Assembly: GCA_016801845.1 (NCBI GenBank) | Contig: CM028927.1 | Coordinates: 3,152,001-3,216,000, forward strand | Source of the DNA: Polydactylus sextarius | Taxonomy: Eukaryota; Chordata; Actinopteri; Polynemidae | Direction: 5' to 3' | Length of the DNA: 64,000 nt | Part shown: in pieces, positions 1-11,193 of the stretch | How positions within the stretch are numbered: the first letter of the stretch is position 1 | Layout of the letters: each line of letters starts with the position of its first letter | Translations under genes and position numbers: made by a program | The notes under the pieces: generated by a model | What the model saw: the letters and a program-made list of their open reading frames with translations, nothing else | The model's database searches: none | What the model was told of the DNA's origin: nothing

Positions 1-76
1 TACCACCCCTTCACACTCAGCCATATCCAGCATGACATCCAGCACAATGTAGCAGCCGGTCCTGCCTGCCCCCATA
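1..76 (-). CDS. ptpru: ptpru exon (cut by window edge): D1 P-loop
   Basis: 76 nt visible, phase 2 in; the exon continues beyond base 1 (codons 931-956). Joined to the previous exon it completes the P-loop as HCSMGAGRTG, followed by CYIVLDVMLDMAECEGVV. The Cys and Arg of C-x5-R are present, but Met replaces the near-invariant Ala after CS. The acceptor is TTTGCACCAG. The MLDMAECEGVV stretch matches human PTPRU. Confidence 0.94.
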
Positions 77-1758
77 CTGGTGCAAAGGAGACAAGGCTGA
101 ATACATCACTGAAAATAAAAAAATCTCAGCAGGGAGTCTTTAGTAATGATGGAGAAACTTTGCCCAATGTCAAGAATAATAAGAGGCTTTGTTCTGCAAA
201 GAAAGTGGCAGTGACTATAATGTTCTGGCTGCACAAAAGATCTGAGCTGAGATTTGAAAATTAAAAGCAAAATGTAGTTGGAGACTGCTAGGACATTTAA
301 AAACACTCTATATTCTGGCCTGTGTCTTGCGCGTCTGAATCCCTCAGTACTCTCCAGGTCATGTTTTGCTATTTAAAACTCTGGACTGAGATGCGCAATA
401 ACACATCGATCTTCATAGTTGTGATTTAAAATCCTTAAATCATTTTCATTCCCATAAAAAAAGAACAAAGAAAAGAAAAGAAAGGAAAAAGAGAAACGTA
501 GGGAGAAATTCTCCCTGCAGTATCAAAACTATTAAACCAGTACATATTTTATGATGAGACCCAACAGGATTGGTGCTTAATCAGAATTAGAAACCACAGT
601 CAGAATGATGGTGAACGCTGGCACAGAGACTAGAAATACAGAGACAAGCAACAAATCTCAGCATCTTGGTGATTCTGATTGTTGTTCTGTTCATTTATTA
701 ATTTACTTGATGGCAAAGTAGCTAAATAAATGACGTAAGTTGCTCATGAGCTCAGAAATATCTATATTCTACCTACAGGCACTGAGCAGGTCTTCAACAT
801 TTTTTTTTAAACGTGGCAAAATAAAATGCCAGCTTTCACTTTCACACTAAACCTGTTTGGTTTAATTAACAAAGAAAAAAAAAGCTTTGTTTCTAATTTG
901 TTTCCTTGTTCCTGAAGAGCTTTTTTGTTTTAACACAAAACCTGTTCATTTTTAGTTGAAATGACTCTGGCAACGTTTGTTCGTTTGAGATGACGATAAA
1001 GTAGTCCATTGGATCCTGGTTCAGACTGAGACCGTTTGTGTTTGAAAATAAAGAGGACCTCTGTCTCAGCTTCCAAGTTCTTTTGCAGTCTGTTCATTGG
1101 CTGAAAGTAAATGAACCACCTGTAGGATTCTTGTAATGATGGATATGTGGTTTCAGCATGAATTCCAAAGCTAAACTAATAATAAATCCATCTGCTATTC
1201 TGCTGATCTGATCAGTGTTCTGGACTCAAACACCGTTACATAAGGAGGCTGGAGACAGTGAGTTATTTGACTCCAACAGAAGCAGTGCTCATGTAGTGTG
1301 TTGTTAGAAAAGTCCAACAGCTTTTATTGTCTCTTCGTTTTTTTTTTTTTTTTTTTTTTTTGTGATATGTCACATTTTCTACATTTGCAATGTTTCATTA
1401 TTTTTCCACCCAAATTAAATAAAACTGTCATCTGCATATACAGACAGCAGATGTAGAAAAAGTCTTTTAATGTTATTGTCAAACTGTTAATAGGAAATAA
1501 AATCCTTTACTGAAAAGTACAGACATTTTGTTGATGATCATACACTTTTCTCTAGTTATGTGTGAAAGATAACATCCTCTTGGACTTGTCTTATTCTATT
1601 TTTGTTTTTATCGCTATTCTGCTCTCCACCTACACATATACAACACAGAGAAGCTGAGATTTTCTGTAGAAAAATGGTAAATTAGAGAAAACGAAAATAA
1701 ACTGTTTGATCTGTGGTGCATTTGCTTCTTCATCTGGATGGATGTTCAGTGAGTTTAC
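77..1758. other. ptpru intron before the P-loop exon
   Basis: 1682 nt. It is AT-rich and holds a homopolymer T run (1338-1361). I see no alternative copy of the P-loop exon, no second gene and no recognisable transposon. Confidence 0.85.
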
Positions 1759-1913
1759 CTGCAGTGGACCACCACAGGCCCAGCGTCAGGAGGTGTGGAG
1801 GCTTTGACCCGGCGCAGGAAAGCCAACAGGCCAGTGGCGTGGTACGGCACGCCGTGCTCAGGCCAGGAGGTGAAGTGGAACTGACACACCTCATGTTTGG
1901 CAGGGTAACCTCT
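1759..1913 (-). CDS. ptpru: ptpru exon: D1 domain, WPE loop and first half of the catalytic HC
   Basis: 155 nt, phase 0 in and phase 2 out (codons 880-930 plus two bases). It encodes RGYPAKHEVCQFHFTSWPEH, then GVPYHATGLLAFLRRVKAS and ends at GPVVVHC. The loop that carries the general-acid Asp in active phosphatases (WPD) reads WPE here (1857-1865). The catalytic Cys codon is at 1761-1763 and the following Ser codon is split over the intron. The acceptor is CTTTTAG and the donor GTAAAC. Confidence 0.96.
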
Positions 1914-2908
1914 CTAAAAGAAACCAGCAGGAAGATTTAATGAGGAGCTGCTATTTTAAAAAGAAAAAACAATGTTCATAGAGGCACACAAATCGAAACA
2001 AATTAAGAAAAACCCGAAGCCTAACGAGAAATATACTCTCGGTTTATTTGGTAAGAACAAAGCTGCTGCAGTAAATCCGACGTTCATGATGATGCTGTCA
2101 TGTTCAGTTTGTGTGAAAATTGTTTAAAGGTTCCATGTTAAACCCTTTTTACAACAAGTTAACTTAGCTCTATGAGCTCTGCTGAACATGTCTCGGAAGT
2201 AGTTTGTTGAAAATACTTCTCAGATTAGACATATTCACCTGCTTCTCTACCCCTCTGGTTTAGAACAGGCTGTTTCTCATTAGAATTCATACATGCAAAT
2301 GAGCTGCTACCCACCATGCCCCATTCATTGAAAACTGACCCTCTCTGCTTGGTTCTACCTGTAAAAGCCCATTTATGCTCTACACAGGATACACATACGG
2401 AGACGGATGGAGCCTTTCATTGGTCAATACGTGCGTAATTTGGCCAGTTGTCAGGGAGCATAGTGATCCGTAGCAGTACGCACCAAATGGAGTAATACCA
2501 CCAGAAACCATCAGGGCACTGTTGCGCAGTGTTCTGTTGTCAGCACAAGACAACAGAAATCTCTGTCCACATGCTGTGATGTCTACAGTGCTTTTTATGT
2601 CTTTCTCCATTATGTTGGAGGGTGGAGGGTGATGTTATTTAAATACCCTTGCCTGTGACAGAAACCTAAACGGACTGTTAAAGCACAGTTTCTAACACTG
2701 GTGAATTTACTATTTAAACAATTGAGGCTTTTTTTTTTTTTATCAAACTCACAGTGTGTGCAGAGGCAGTATGGACCCAAAAAGACATTCAAAAGTGATT
2801 TTTTTCATAATATGGGACCTTTAAGGGATGTGTTGGATTGGTGGTGTACACGACACAGAGGATAAACTGAGAGAGCAGAGATAAAAATACCAGTAGAGTG
2901 TGACTCAC
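1914..2908. other. ptpru intron between the KCxxYWP and WPE exons
   Basis: 995 nt, about 70 percent of which is the TTAA-flanked MITE annotated separately. The rest is unremarkable. Confidence 0.85.
2124..2824. mobile_element. piggyBac-like MITE with TTAA target duplication
   Basis: About 700 bp bounded by TTAA on both sides (2124-2127 and 2821-2824). Just inside lie imperfect terminal inverted repeats: AGGTTCCATG on the left, and AGGTCCCATA when the right end is read on the minus strand. A TTAA duplication with such ends is typical of piggyBac-type elements and their non-autonomous derivatives. No transposase is encoded. The superfamily is inferred from the ends alone. Confidence 0.65.
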
Positions 2909-3025
2909 CCTCTCCATGGCGAAGGTGCGCACCGTGTACTCTGCCAGTGTCTCTGTCTTCAGTAATGTTATCTTGATGTCACCATAGAGTTCAGTGTCAT
3001 CAGGCCAATACTTACAGCACTTCAT
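2909..3025 (-). CDS. ptpru: ptpru exon: D1 domain, KCxxYWP segment
   Basis: 117 nt, phase 0 in and out (codons 841-879). It encodes MKCCKYWPDDTELYGDIKIT, then LAEYTVRTFAMER. The KCxxYWP motif is intact, and the second Cys (KCC) is an extra one compared with human KCSRYWP. The acceptor is TTTGTACAG and the donor GTGAGT. Confidence 0.95.
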
Positions 3026-4440
3026 CTGTACAAACAACAAACAGCTGCACTTCAGTGTCATTACAACCACATACATTCACACCAAATCCTGCAAGTGCTG
3101 ACACCAGGAGGCGATAGCCCATGTTGTGATATGGTGTCGGGGAACATTTCCCTCTCGAGAACTTACAGTAAACTATGGTGTTATTCTCCCTCTCTGTCCA
3201 CACACACCGGTTGTGGACAAAGAGGAAAGATAACAACATTAACAGGACATTTTTATTTTTCTTTAGACACAGTGTTTGTTTGTTTTTCTTCTTCTACCGC
3301 TCGCTGCTTGGTGTCAACACTTTCTGCTGCTTCAGGCTGTCGACTCATTTTCTATTCAGACATATTTTTCTCACTTAAAGTTTCTAAGAAAAACTATACA
3401 GCAATTGCCTATGGGGGAAGACAGTTGTTATGTGGAAGTCTGGAATACAAAAGGTCACCTTTAATTATATGGGATATTTTTATATTTCCTTCTCTCCTAT
3501 TTTTCCCAGCGTCTCTGTTAATTTGTGACCACGGCTGACACTCGTCTGCCTGAGCTGTTTGTCTGTTTCACAAGATAAGATGTTTTACCTTTTTTAATTT
3601 TGTTTAGCAGCTGCCTTTAGAATGAAAGCAGCCTTAAAACTGGAGTTTTGCTTGTAGAAAGCCAGTCATGTATTACTCTACCAATTTAGCGTTTTTATCA
3701 ATATCGATGATGCAGAGACAGCGACATCCTCCAATAGCTGGCTGCACCCAGCAGTTTGTCACAGTGTGGCATTAATGCTAAGAAACGATAAGTCAGTCCA
3801 GATTTATGCATTAGTTAAACTAATTCTCACATAGAGATTAGTGGTTTTTACCAAGATTGAGTGTTTGCTATTTAAAGCTTTAGCTGAGACTTTTCCTCTG
3901 GAGTCAACTAAATTTAGCAAACAACTAGTTTGGCTCTAACTAGCAGTTGCCTGGGAATTAGGGCAGTCTACACACACAAACTCAGAGATTGTTTTATTAT
4001 TAATTGTTATAGATGTGTCCACATGTGAAGTAGTTCTACATACGAAGAGGAAACTCAACTTGACGGGCCCATTATTTTAAAATTCCCCTTTAATTTGTCA
4101 AAAGTTCAGGTATCTCCATTGCATCACCTTTTAAAATGTCATGTTCAGAACATAACACACAGTGTGAATGTATCAGTGTGTTCAACACGAATGCTTAATA
4201 GAAAAGAAAGTTCCTCCGTGAGCCTTTATATACATCAAAGCTTTGACCTTGGAGCACAGCCACAAAAGCTAAAGGTGATCACTCATGATCAGACAGCGGC
4301 AGCCATTTCCTCCCACAACACGGAGCGCAGCAGCTCTTCTGATATATTGTAAATGATAAAGGAAGATCCAGAAATACATTTCCTCCATCCATCTTCACAG
4401 GGGTTGGAGAGGTCACAGGACAAAGGAAAGAGAAACCTAC
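3026..4440. other. ptpru intron between the DFWRMVW and KCxxYWP exons
   Basis: 1415 nt. Open frames near 3095-3538 show no protein I recognise and contain low-complexity Phe/Ser stretches from a T-rich segment. Nothing else noted. Confidence 0.8.
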
Positions 4441-4538
4441 CCTGCCCACTTCCACCAGCTTGGTGATCATGACAATACTGAAGCAGTTCTCCTGCCAAAC
4501 CATCCGCCAGAAGTCATAGATCATCTCCTGCTTGGGAC
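4441..4538 (-). CDS. ptpru: ptpru exon: D1 domain, DFWRMVW segment
   Basis: 98 nt, phase 1 in and phase 0 out (codons 808-840). It encodes PKQEMIYDFWRMVWQENCFS then IVMITKLVEVGR. DFWRMVWQ and IVMxTxLVE are core phosphatase motifs, and MITKLVEVGR matches PTPRU rather than the MVTNLVEVGR of PTPRK and PTPRT. The acceptor is CCCTTGCAG and the donor GTAGGT. Confidence 0.96.
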
Positions 4539-5120
4539 CTGCAAGGGTGGAAATATACAGTGGAGTAAACGTGGAGAAGGGAGGGAAGAAAAAAAGTCAA
4601 GAAGAGAAGGTGGAGAAAGAGGAATAGAAAGAGAGGAGGATAAGGGGGGTGGAGAGATGAGCCATAAGTCAGAGAAAATAGCAGCAATAACCATCAATGT
4701 GGAGGCACTGTGTAATCCATGCCAGGGAACAGAGTAACAATGTGTCATTCATGAACTATTGCCCGCTCCCTGTTCTGCTAATACTACTGAGAAATGTCAT
4801 TTCAATACACCCACAAATCCTGAGCCATTGTGCAAACAAGCTCGTGTATTGCTTTTCCCAGGCACCAGGAGCTCACACAAATCACAGCCCCCCTGAAGAA
4901 GATGACACTTTCATTGATTTCATTACACCGTGGCATTGATAATATCACAAAGTCCTCCCTCACACCGCCTCATCTGCCAAACACACTATACCTTCTTTAC
5001 TGAACAAGATGTCTTTTCATTTCTACCCACAAAGCTTGTATAGTAGGAATATCAGCTTGTCCTGTGACTGACCCACATGACTTTATGTAAGATCAGGTTG
5101 TATCTGTAGATTCACAGACA

Positions 5121-5275
5121 ACTAAACTAAACTATACTACACTACACTGCACTATATTATACTATACTATACTATGCTATGCTACGCTATGCTACACTAC
5201 ACTATACTATACTATACTATTTTATAAATTTTTATACTATTTTATACTATACTATATTACACCATACTATACTTT
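5121..5275. repeat. CTATA pentanucleotide array
   Basis: About 155 bp of imperfect ACTAT/CTATA repeats, with variants such as CTATG, CTACG and CTACA and one AT-rich interruption near 5220-5235. The variants themselves come in runs (the CTATG/CTACG group sits in the middle), suggesting expansion by slippage from several units. Confidence 0.85.
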
Positions 5276-6679
5276 GTATGTATGTATCTTTGTTTGTACT
5301 TTTCATAGGAATTTCTAGTTGAGAATACCACCAGTTTTATTCTAAAAATTTAAGTGTGTGATAAGCACTTACTCACTGGTGGTTTGACTATCACCTGGTT
5401 GTAGTTAGGGAACATTTAGAGGAAAGTGAACAAGCAGGGCTTTGTTGTGATGCAACTAGATGTTGACACAATTTTCCTGGATCAGCTAAAAATAGAATAA
5501 ATACAATGAGTTCTGTAAACTGCTTTTACTTCAACATTTAAGATGTCATTAAGACACTTAACACTTAAACACTTAAATAAAAGGTGTGTATTGGACTACA
5601 CACCTCAGGCTGCAAATCCTGACAACAGCTTCTCTTTTATGACTATCAGATCGTGGTGTTCACTGTGGTTGACCTGTGAGCATTTTAACATGCAGAACTC
5701 GCTACTTTAATCACTGTTTTCTCTTTTCTTCACAGGTTTATTCACAGCTCCCGCCCCTCTCAGCTATGACAGTGTTGTCTCTATGTATATAAGTGATGTG
5801 AGATGTTAATTTTTCATCAGCAGCAGGAGAAGCCCACTAATGCATCGCCAGAGGGACGCAGCAGTCAGTTAGGAGATGGATGATCTGTGATCTCAGCAGC
5901 TGGGGTGAATCTGTATGCACAGCACAACATGCTGCTGCTTTGGACTCGAGCTTTCAGTGGGCGCTTGGCACCCCCCTCCTCCCTTACCCGCCTCCTCCCT
6001 CATCTCTGGACATAATAGAAAGTTAGCCCAGAGCACCTGCTGCCTGCCGCAGAAGCTCAGCTGCCTTAATACTCATCTAAAATACAGAGAATCAGCCTCA
6101 ACCTGCCACGACAGCGGACCACACAGGGCCAACTGCCTGCATATGCAGAGTGTAAGAGGTGAGCAACAGCTTTAGTGATGAACTGTCTGTATGGTGTGTG
6201 TCTGTGTGAGTAATGAATTGCCTTCTTAGGTTTAGCAGGTTAATCTTTCTCCTTCTTTGAATCTTCAGATGAGAAACTGAATTATTATGTCCCAGGCACC
6301 AAGTAATATACAGTAAGTAATATACAACAACCTATAACCAACAAACACAGAATCATCCATCCAATTCTAAAACATATAGTAATACACAACAATTTGTCAG
6401 GTCATTTATTAAATCACATTATTGACTGAATTAACCAAATAACCACATTACCAAACTTATTCTCCATCATCTACACAAAATACCCTTCAGGTGCTTCTCA
6501 CAGTGTCTGAGTGCCAATAAAACTATATGAAAAATAAGACTTTATTTATATATTTGAAGCGTCTAGACTTTGAAATAACATTCAGTGGCAGATGGTCTGA
6601 ACTTAAAGCCACAACAACATCACTGCGAACAAACACTGACAGACATATTGCACAGTATGTAGGAGAAAATGTCACACTG

Positions 6680-7415
6680 CTTATACATGCAATTATCCAA
6701 TCAACCAATCATGTGGCAGTGATATAATGCATTAAATTACACAGCTATAGGTCTGCAGCTTTGCTTAATGTTCATGTCAGATGTTAAAATGTGACCTAAG
6801 CGACTCTGACTGTGGCAGGATTGTCGGTGCCTGACGGGCAGGTTTGTGTGTTTCTGAATCTACAGATCTCCTGGGATTTTCACATCCAACAGTCTCAGGA
6901 GTTTAGACAGACTGGTGCGAAAAAACAGAGCAGCACCTCTGAAGATCGAAACGCCTTGTAGATGAGAGAGGTCAGGCAAGCTGACAGCCAGCTGGTAACT
7001 CAGATAACCATTCCTTACAACTGTGTTGAGCAGAGAAGCTTTTCAGAGTGAACAGCACATAGAACCTTGAAGTGGATGAGCTACAACAGCAGGAGACAAC
7101 GTCAGATTCTGGCGCTTTCAGCCTGAAATCTGGGGCTGCAACCAACACTGGACATATGGAAACTGGAGAGACCAAGTATGGTTTGGTTGATCTGAATTTC
7201 TGTTGAGGCAGCAGATGGTAGAGTCAGAATCTGGTGGCGGCAACATGAATTCATGGAACTAACCGCTGGTGGCTCCATGTTTTCGCAGCAAACTTTGGTA
7301 ATGCCATCCAGTTAGTATCTAAATCATTATTGTAGCTGATTATGTTCATCCCTTTATTATACAGTTTACTGTCTTCTAACACCTACTTCTTGCAGGATAA
7401 ATATCCATATACCAA
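6680..7415 (+). pseudogene. decayed Tc1-like transposase relic
   Basis: The nucleotide order follows the Tc1/mariner-type transposase common in fish genomes: a helix-turn-helix part (around 6790-6920, CTCCTGGGATTTTCAC), then GATGAGAGAGGTCAG (6961 on), TTACAACTGTG (7014 on), GGATGAGCTACAACAGCAG (7074 on) and the catalytic-core region TGATCTGAATTTCTG. Many substitutions, internal deletions and stops leave no open frame. The sequence just upstream (CAATTATCCAATCAACCAATCATGTGGCAG spread over 6689-6718) resembles the region next to the terminal repeat of such elements. Transposition competence is lost. Confidence 0.75.
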
Positions 7416-7420
7416 ATAGG

Positions 7421-7730
7421 CCTTTTTTCACTAGCACCTACTGAGCCCTTCTTGACTTGACTCTACTTGGTTTATAGGGTTTTCCACTTGGTGCTAGTCC
7501 CTTGTATCAGGTATTTCTCTCTGTATCAGGTATACTCAGCCAGTTTCCCAAGTGAGCTGAGCTGATACTAAAACTTGTTGTGAACACACTGATGGCCATT
7601 GATTGGCCAGAGGGAGCATCTTCACGAGCGCAACCAGGCATGAGCGAGTTGAGAGGGCTTCAACATAATAATCAACCACCATTTATAAACAATGCACGAG
7701 AGCGATAACCATCATCGTAGCCTACCTTGT
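7421..7730. mobile_element. non-autonomous DNA transposon-like segment
   Basis: It starts CACTAGCACCTACTGAG and continues with repeated ACTTGACT/ACTTGG motifs and GGTGCTAGT, a layout I associate with a dispersed fish MITE. It directly abuts the Tc1-like relic. The opposite terminal repeat is not evident, so it is either truncated or misassigned. The right boundary is approximate. Confidence 0.35.
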
Positions 7731-8960
7731 TGTAAGCTAAGCGAGCACAAAGGTGTCATAAACAAGACAGTGAGTTTAATGACCTCCCCAGACACCAGGT
7801 ATGAATCCATCAGTACACCTCTGTGATGTGGTGCAACATGTAACTGTTTTTCAGAGGGAACATCTAGTAGAGTCTGTGCTATATAGACCTGAAGCTGTTT
7901 GGAGACTATAAGCTGCTATTTGTAGGAGGATGGGCTGCTCTTGAAGTACTGTAAACTGCTGTGAGCATAAATATCAGAATGTACTTCTCATATACAGTGA
8001 GACCTGACCCTCAGACACTGGGTCATCCCGTGTCTACACAGCTCAGGTGGCATCACTGAGAATAAATGGGCTCTGAACTGAGAAGAGTGTAGGTGATTCT
8101 GGAGTCTTTTGGCAACTTTTCTCACAAACATATTGTCTTTTTGTTTTGTTTATTTTTTTCAGACATGACTGTAGTGATTAAATTGTATGTTGAGCTGTCT
8201 GCTGCCAAAATTCAGGTGTGTGAAAGCAGAGATGCTGTTCAACTACGACTCTTGTGTTGATGTATGTGTGTGTGTGGGTGTGTTGGTGGAAGCCTCGTGA
8301 TTTCACAAACTTTCACAAACGCCCTGAGCACTAACTGACTTTTAGTTTTAGGTGCCTCATTTCCATTTGAAGTATATAAAAGCATGCATTTCAGTTACGA
8401 CAACATGCATTTTAAAAATTTTTAAAACAGTGCAAACATTTTGTTAACTGGGTTATTAGCTGCAAGGCATAAGCATTAATGTTTAAATAGACACCAGACA
8501 TCAGTGACCAGTACTTCCTCACTTTCTAGAGCAGAGATAAGGTTTTTTCCTTTTTTATATGATATAATTTGAAATTCTCAAGATAAGGCTTGACTTTAAG
8601 AATCTGTCAGAGTTTTCAAAAGTGTGTCAAACTTGTTCTATGTTAAGCTATATCTGTGATAAGGCATTTAGCATTTAATTTGATTTAATTCTTTCAATCA
8701 GTCACTTTAGTTCCAGTGTGAGTCAAATGTCACCCGGTGCTTCCATTTCAGTGGCACACCATGGCATCCTGGTATGCACAACGAGAGTGCGAGCAAAATG
8801 TGAAAAGAGAGAGAAAGAAATTTTTGGAGGTTACTTTTGTGAAGTGGTAGAACTGAGACCAAAGTGAAAGATGGAAGGAAATCAGAGGGGGATTACAGAA
8901 GTGAAAAACATATTCCCTGAATAAATAGGATCAGAGTCGGCAGAGAATAAAGAGAATGTC

Positions 8961-9037
8961 TTGCTCTCTTTCTCTGTCGCTTTCTTTCTCTCCTTCTTTC
9001 TGTCTTTCTTTCCCTCCCTCTCTCTCTCTCTCTCTCT
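8961..9037. repeat. CT-rich microsatellite
   Basis: Pyrimidine tract with CTTT and TCTC units ending in a pure (CT)n run, 77 bp. Confidence 0.85.
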
Positions 9038-9426
9038 GTGAATGTGTTTGTGCTGCCTGGGGAATTCAGCCTATATAGTGTATCAAACCGACATCAGAGA
9101 GATGGTGCACCACACATGCAGATGGCGGGGAGGAGAGACACAAAAGCACAACTTCACAGAGAGCGACAGTCAGCAGTGTTACAGAGCAGACTGACTGACA
9201 GTTACAGTCAATTGTTGTGGGAGACTTTCTCACAGATGGAGGAAAGTGTGACTTTATACGGTGTAAATCCAGATGTGAGCATGATGCAACAGACTCCTTC
9301 TTGTTTACACATTAATAATTCAGCAAACTCATTTTAATATTGTCACTTGGGCTTCTGTGTAAACAGCACCACAAACAAACGTAAATATTAGCAGTCAAAC
9401 GCTGCTGCTGGGTGTTTCACACTCAC

Positions 9427-9463
9427 CTTGAGTGGCGATGAAGTGGTTTGATCGCTGGTAACC
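9427..9463 (-). CDS. ptpru: ptpru 37-nt microexon: D1 domain, FIATQ segment
   Basis: 37 nt, phase 0 in and phase 1 out (codons 796-807 plus one base). It encodes GYQRSNHFIATQ, and the Gly of ATQGP is completed by the next exon. FIATQGP is a phosphatase-family motif. The acceptor is GGCACACAG and the donor GTGAGT. It is isolated between introns of 6.5 and 4.9 kb, yet phase and motif fit exactly. Confidence 0.94.
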
Positions 9464-11166
9464 CTGTGTGCCAGAGAGAGTGAAACAGAGAGTGGAGAAA
9501 AGAAAGGGAAAAAAAAAAGATGGCAGAGAGTTAATAATTACAAGAGCACATGATGGAGTGAGACAAAGGGACCTCTAACTCTCATTTCACCATCCCATCC
9601 ATTCTCTTTCTCCATTTTCAGCATAAAGTCATGTCTTATTCATCTCAGAGCAGGGTTTGATGTCGGCGCTCGGCTAAATTCCTGCTCTGCTTTTGACTGA
9701 AGATATTTCAGTAGCCATGAAAACTAATGTGCACCGTGCCATCGGTTAATGGGGCTCTGCTTAAAATATATTAGCATGTTTGAACAGTCATATTCTTTGG
9801 ACTGTTTAGGCTCCAGGTTTGGGTGAAGGATCACACTTGAATTATAATGCATATAGAGAAATGGCATTAATTCAAGTTATTTTTTTTCTCTGTCTGTGAG
9901 CCAGGTCATTACATGCAGCGTGAGGGAAGCTGAATTTCAAAGATAGCCCGGTGTACAGTGCTTTGCATACAGCCAGAGCTGCTGATCAAAGGTAGATTGA
10001 CAAGTGAGGGATCTTCAGCTCTGGGAGTAATTCTACCTGAGTGACATTGACTGATCTGGCTGTCTCCTCTCTGCTCAGCTTGGCATTAGTGCAGTTATGA
10101 TACAGCGTGCACAGTCTGGGAGGCTATTAGCGGTGCCTTGGCCCTCCACCACACAAACCCTGTGCTCTGAATGCAAAGCAGTCAAGCATGATAGATACCT
10201 TGTATTAAGATTAGCACGGCCTCTCATCACTCATGGGTAAAGTGATTCCAACTGCTATATACGGTAAACATTTGTACAAATAATGCACACTGTATGTACT
10301 GTGCCCCCATACACGCCCTCACACACACCCACCAACATACATATATACACTATTCGGCCAGACAGCCACACAAATTACATTCCATAACTGTCATGCCACA
10401 GAGGGAAGTTGAGATGGATGGCCATCGCTATGAACAAGTGCAGCGACCCTCATTCCCATGAGCCTCTGTTGCTGAATTTCCCTGGGCCAACCGGTTTCCT
10501 GTCTGTCACCTTGGCAACTGCACTTTCCAACAGCAGGCAAAGCAGAGAAACATCAAGCAATGTGAATTCACAATAGACTGGAAGGAAGAGACAAAAACAT
10601 GCAGAGTCATTTGAGATGTGGGACGTTTATCAATTCTATCAGAAAGATAAAAACACAAAACAACTTTCAGTTTCTTTTGCTTTGATGAATTTGGTTCAGT
10701 CTAACTACAACATGCAGCAGGTTGGTGAACATCTAACTGTGGTGTGCGCAAGTCAATGAACTCATAGCTATCATGCATCTCAGAGTCACCGGCAGAAATT
10801 CTGCTGAGACTTTCAGAGAAAAGAAAAACATCCTCCCTGGGAGAAATGGGGGCTTTAGAGGTTTTAGACTTCTGAGGAATCTTCCTTAAATGATTTCTGG
10901 GGTGTTGGGACACTCAGAGCTTTGTTGTAGCTTTTTGTTCTGGTTAAAACTGTGAGATCAACTATTTGTCTACAAAATTCATGACGTGAGGTCTGCATTT
11001 GTAAAATTAAGAAGAAAAACCAAGTAACACACAGAAAAACTAAGAGCATAGTAAAGACTAAAAGTACATTTTACCAAATAAGACAAATGTTTCAAAACAT
11101 TTTTTTAACTGTCCACCAAATTATGAAACCGAATTATCACCACTGAAGTCAAATGTTCTTGTTGCG

Positions 11167-11193
11167 AAAAAAAAAAAAAAAAAAAAAAAAAAA
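11167..11193. repeat. A27 homopolymer
   Basis: 27 consecutive A. No retroposed gene or SINE body could be recognised upstream. Confidence 0.9.

Larger units (their letters stand above)
4539..9426. other. ptpru intron between the FIATQ and DFWRMVW exons
   Basis: 4888 nt. Contents: purine-rich tract (about 4560-4650), CTATA array, a Tc1-like transposase relic, an adjoining MITE-like segment, and a CT-rich tract, all listed separately. No further gene seen. Confidence 0.8.

Noticed and set aside
5121..5275. Regular short repeats considered as a CRISPR-like array
   Set aside because: Units are 5 bp and contiguous without spacers, in a vertebrate genome; it is a microsatellite.
11167..11193. A27 run considered as the tail of a processed pseudogene
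   Set aside because: No coding remnant or target-site duplication could be recognised next to it.
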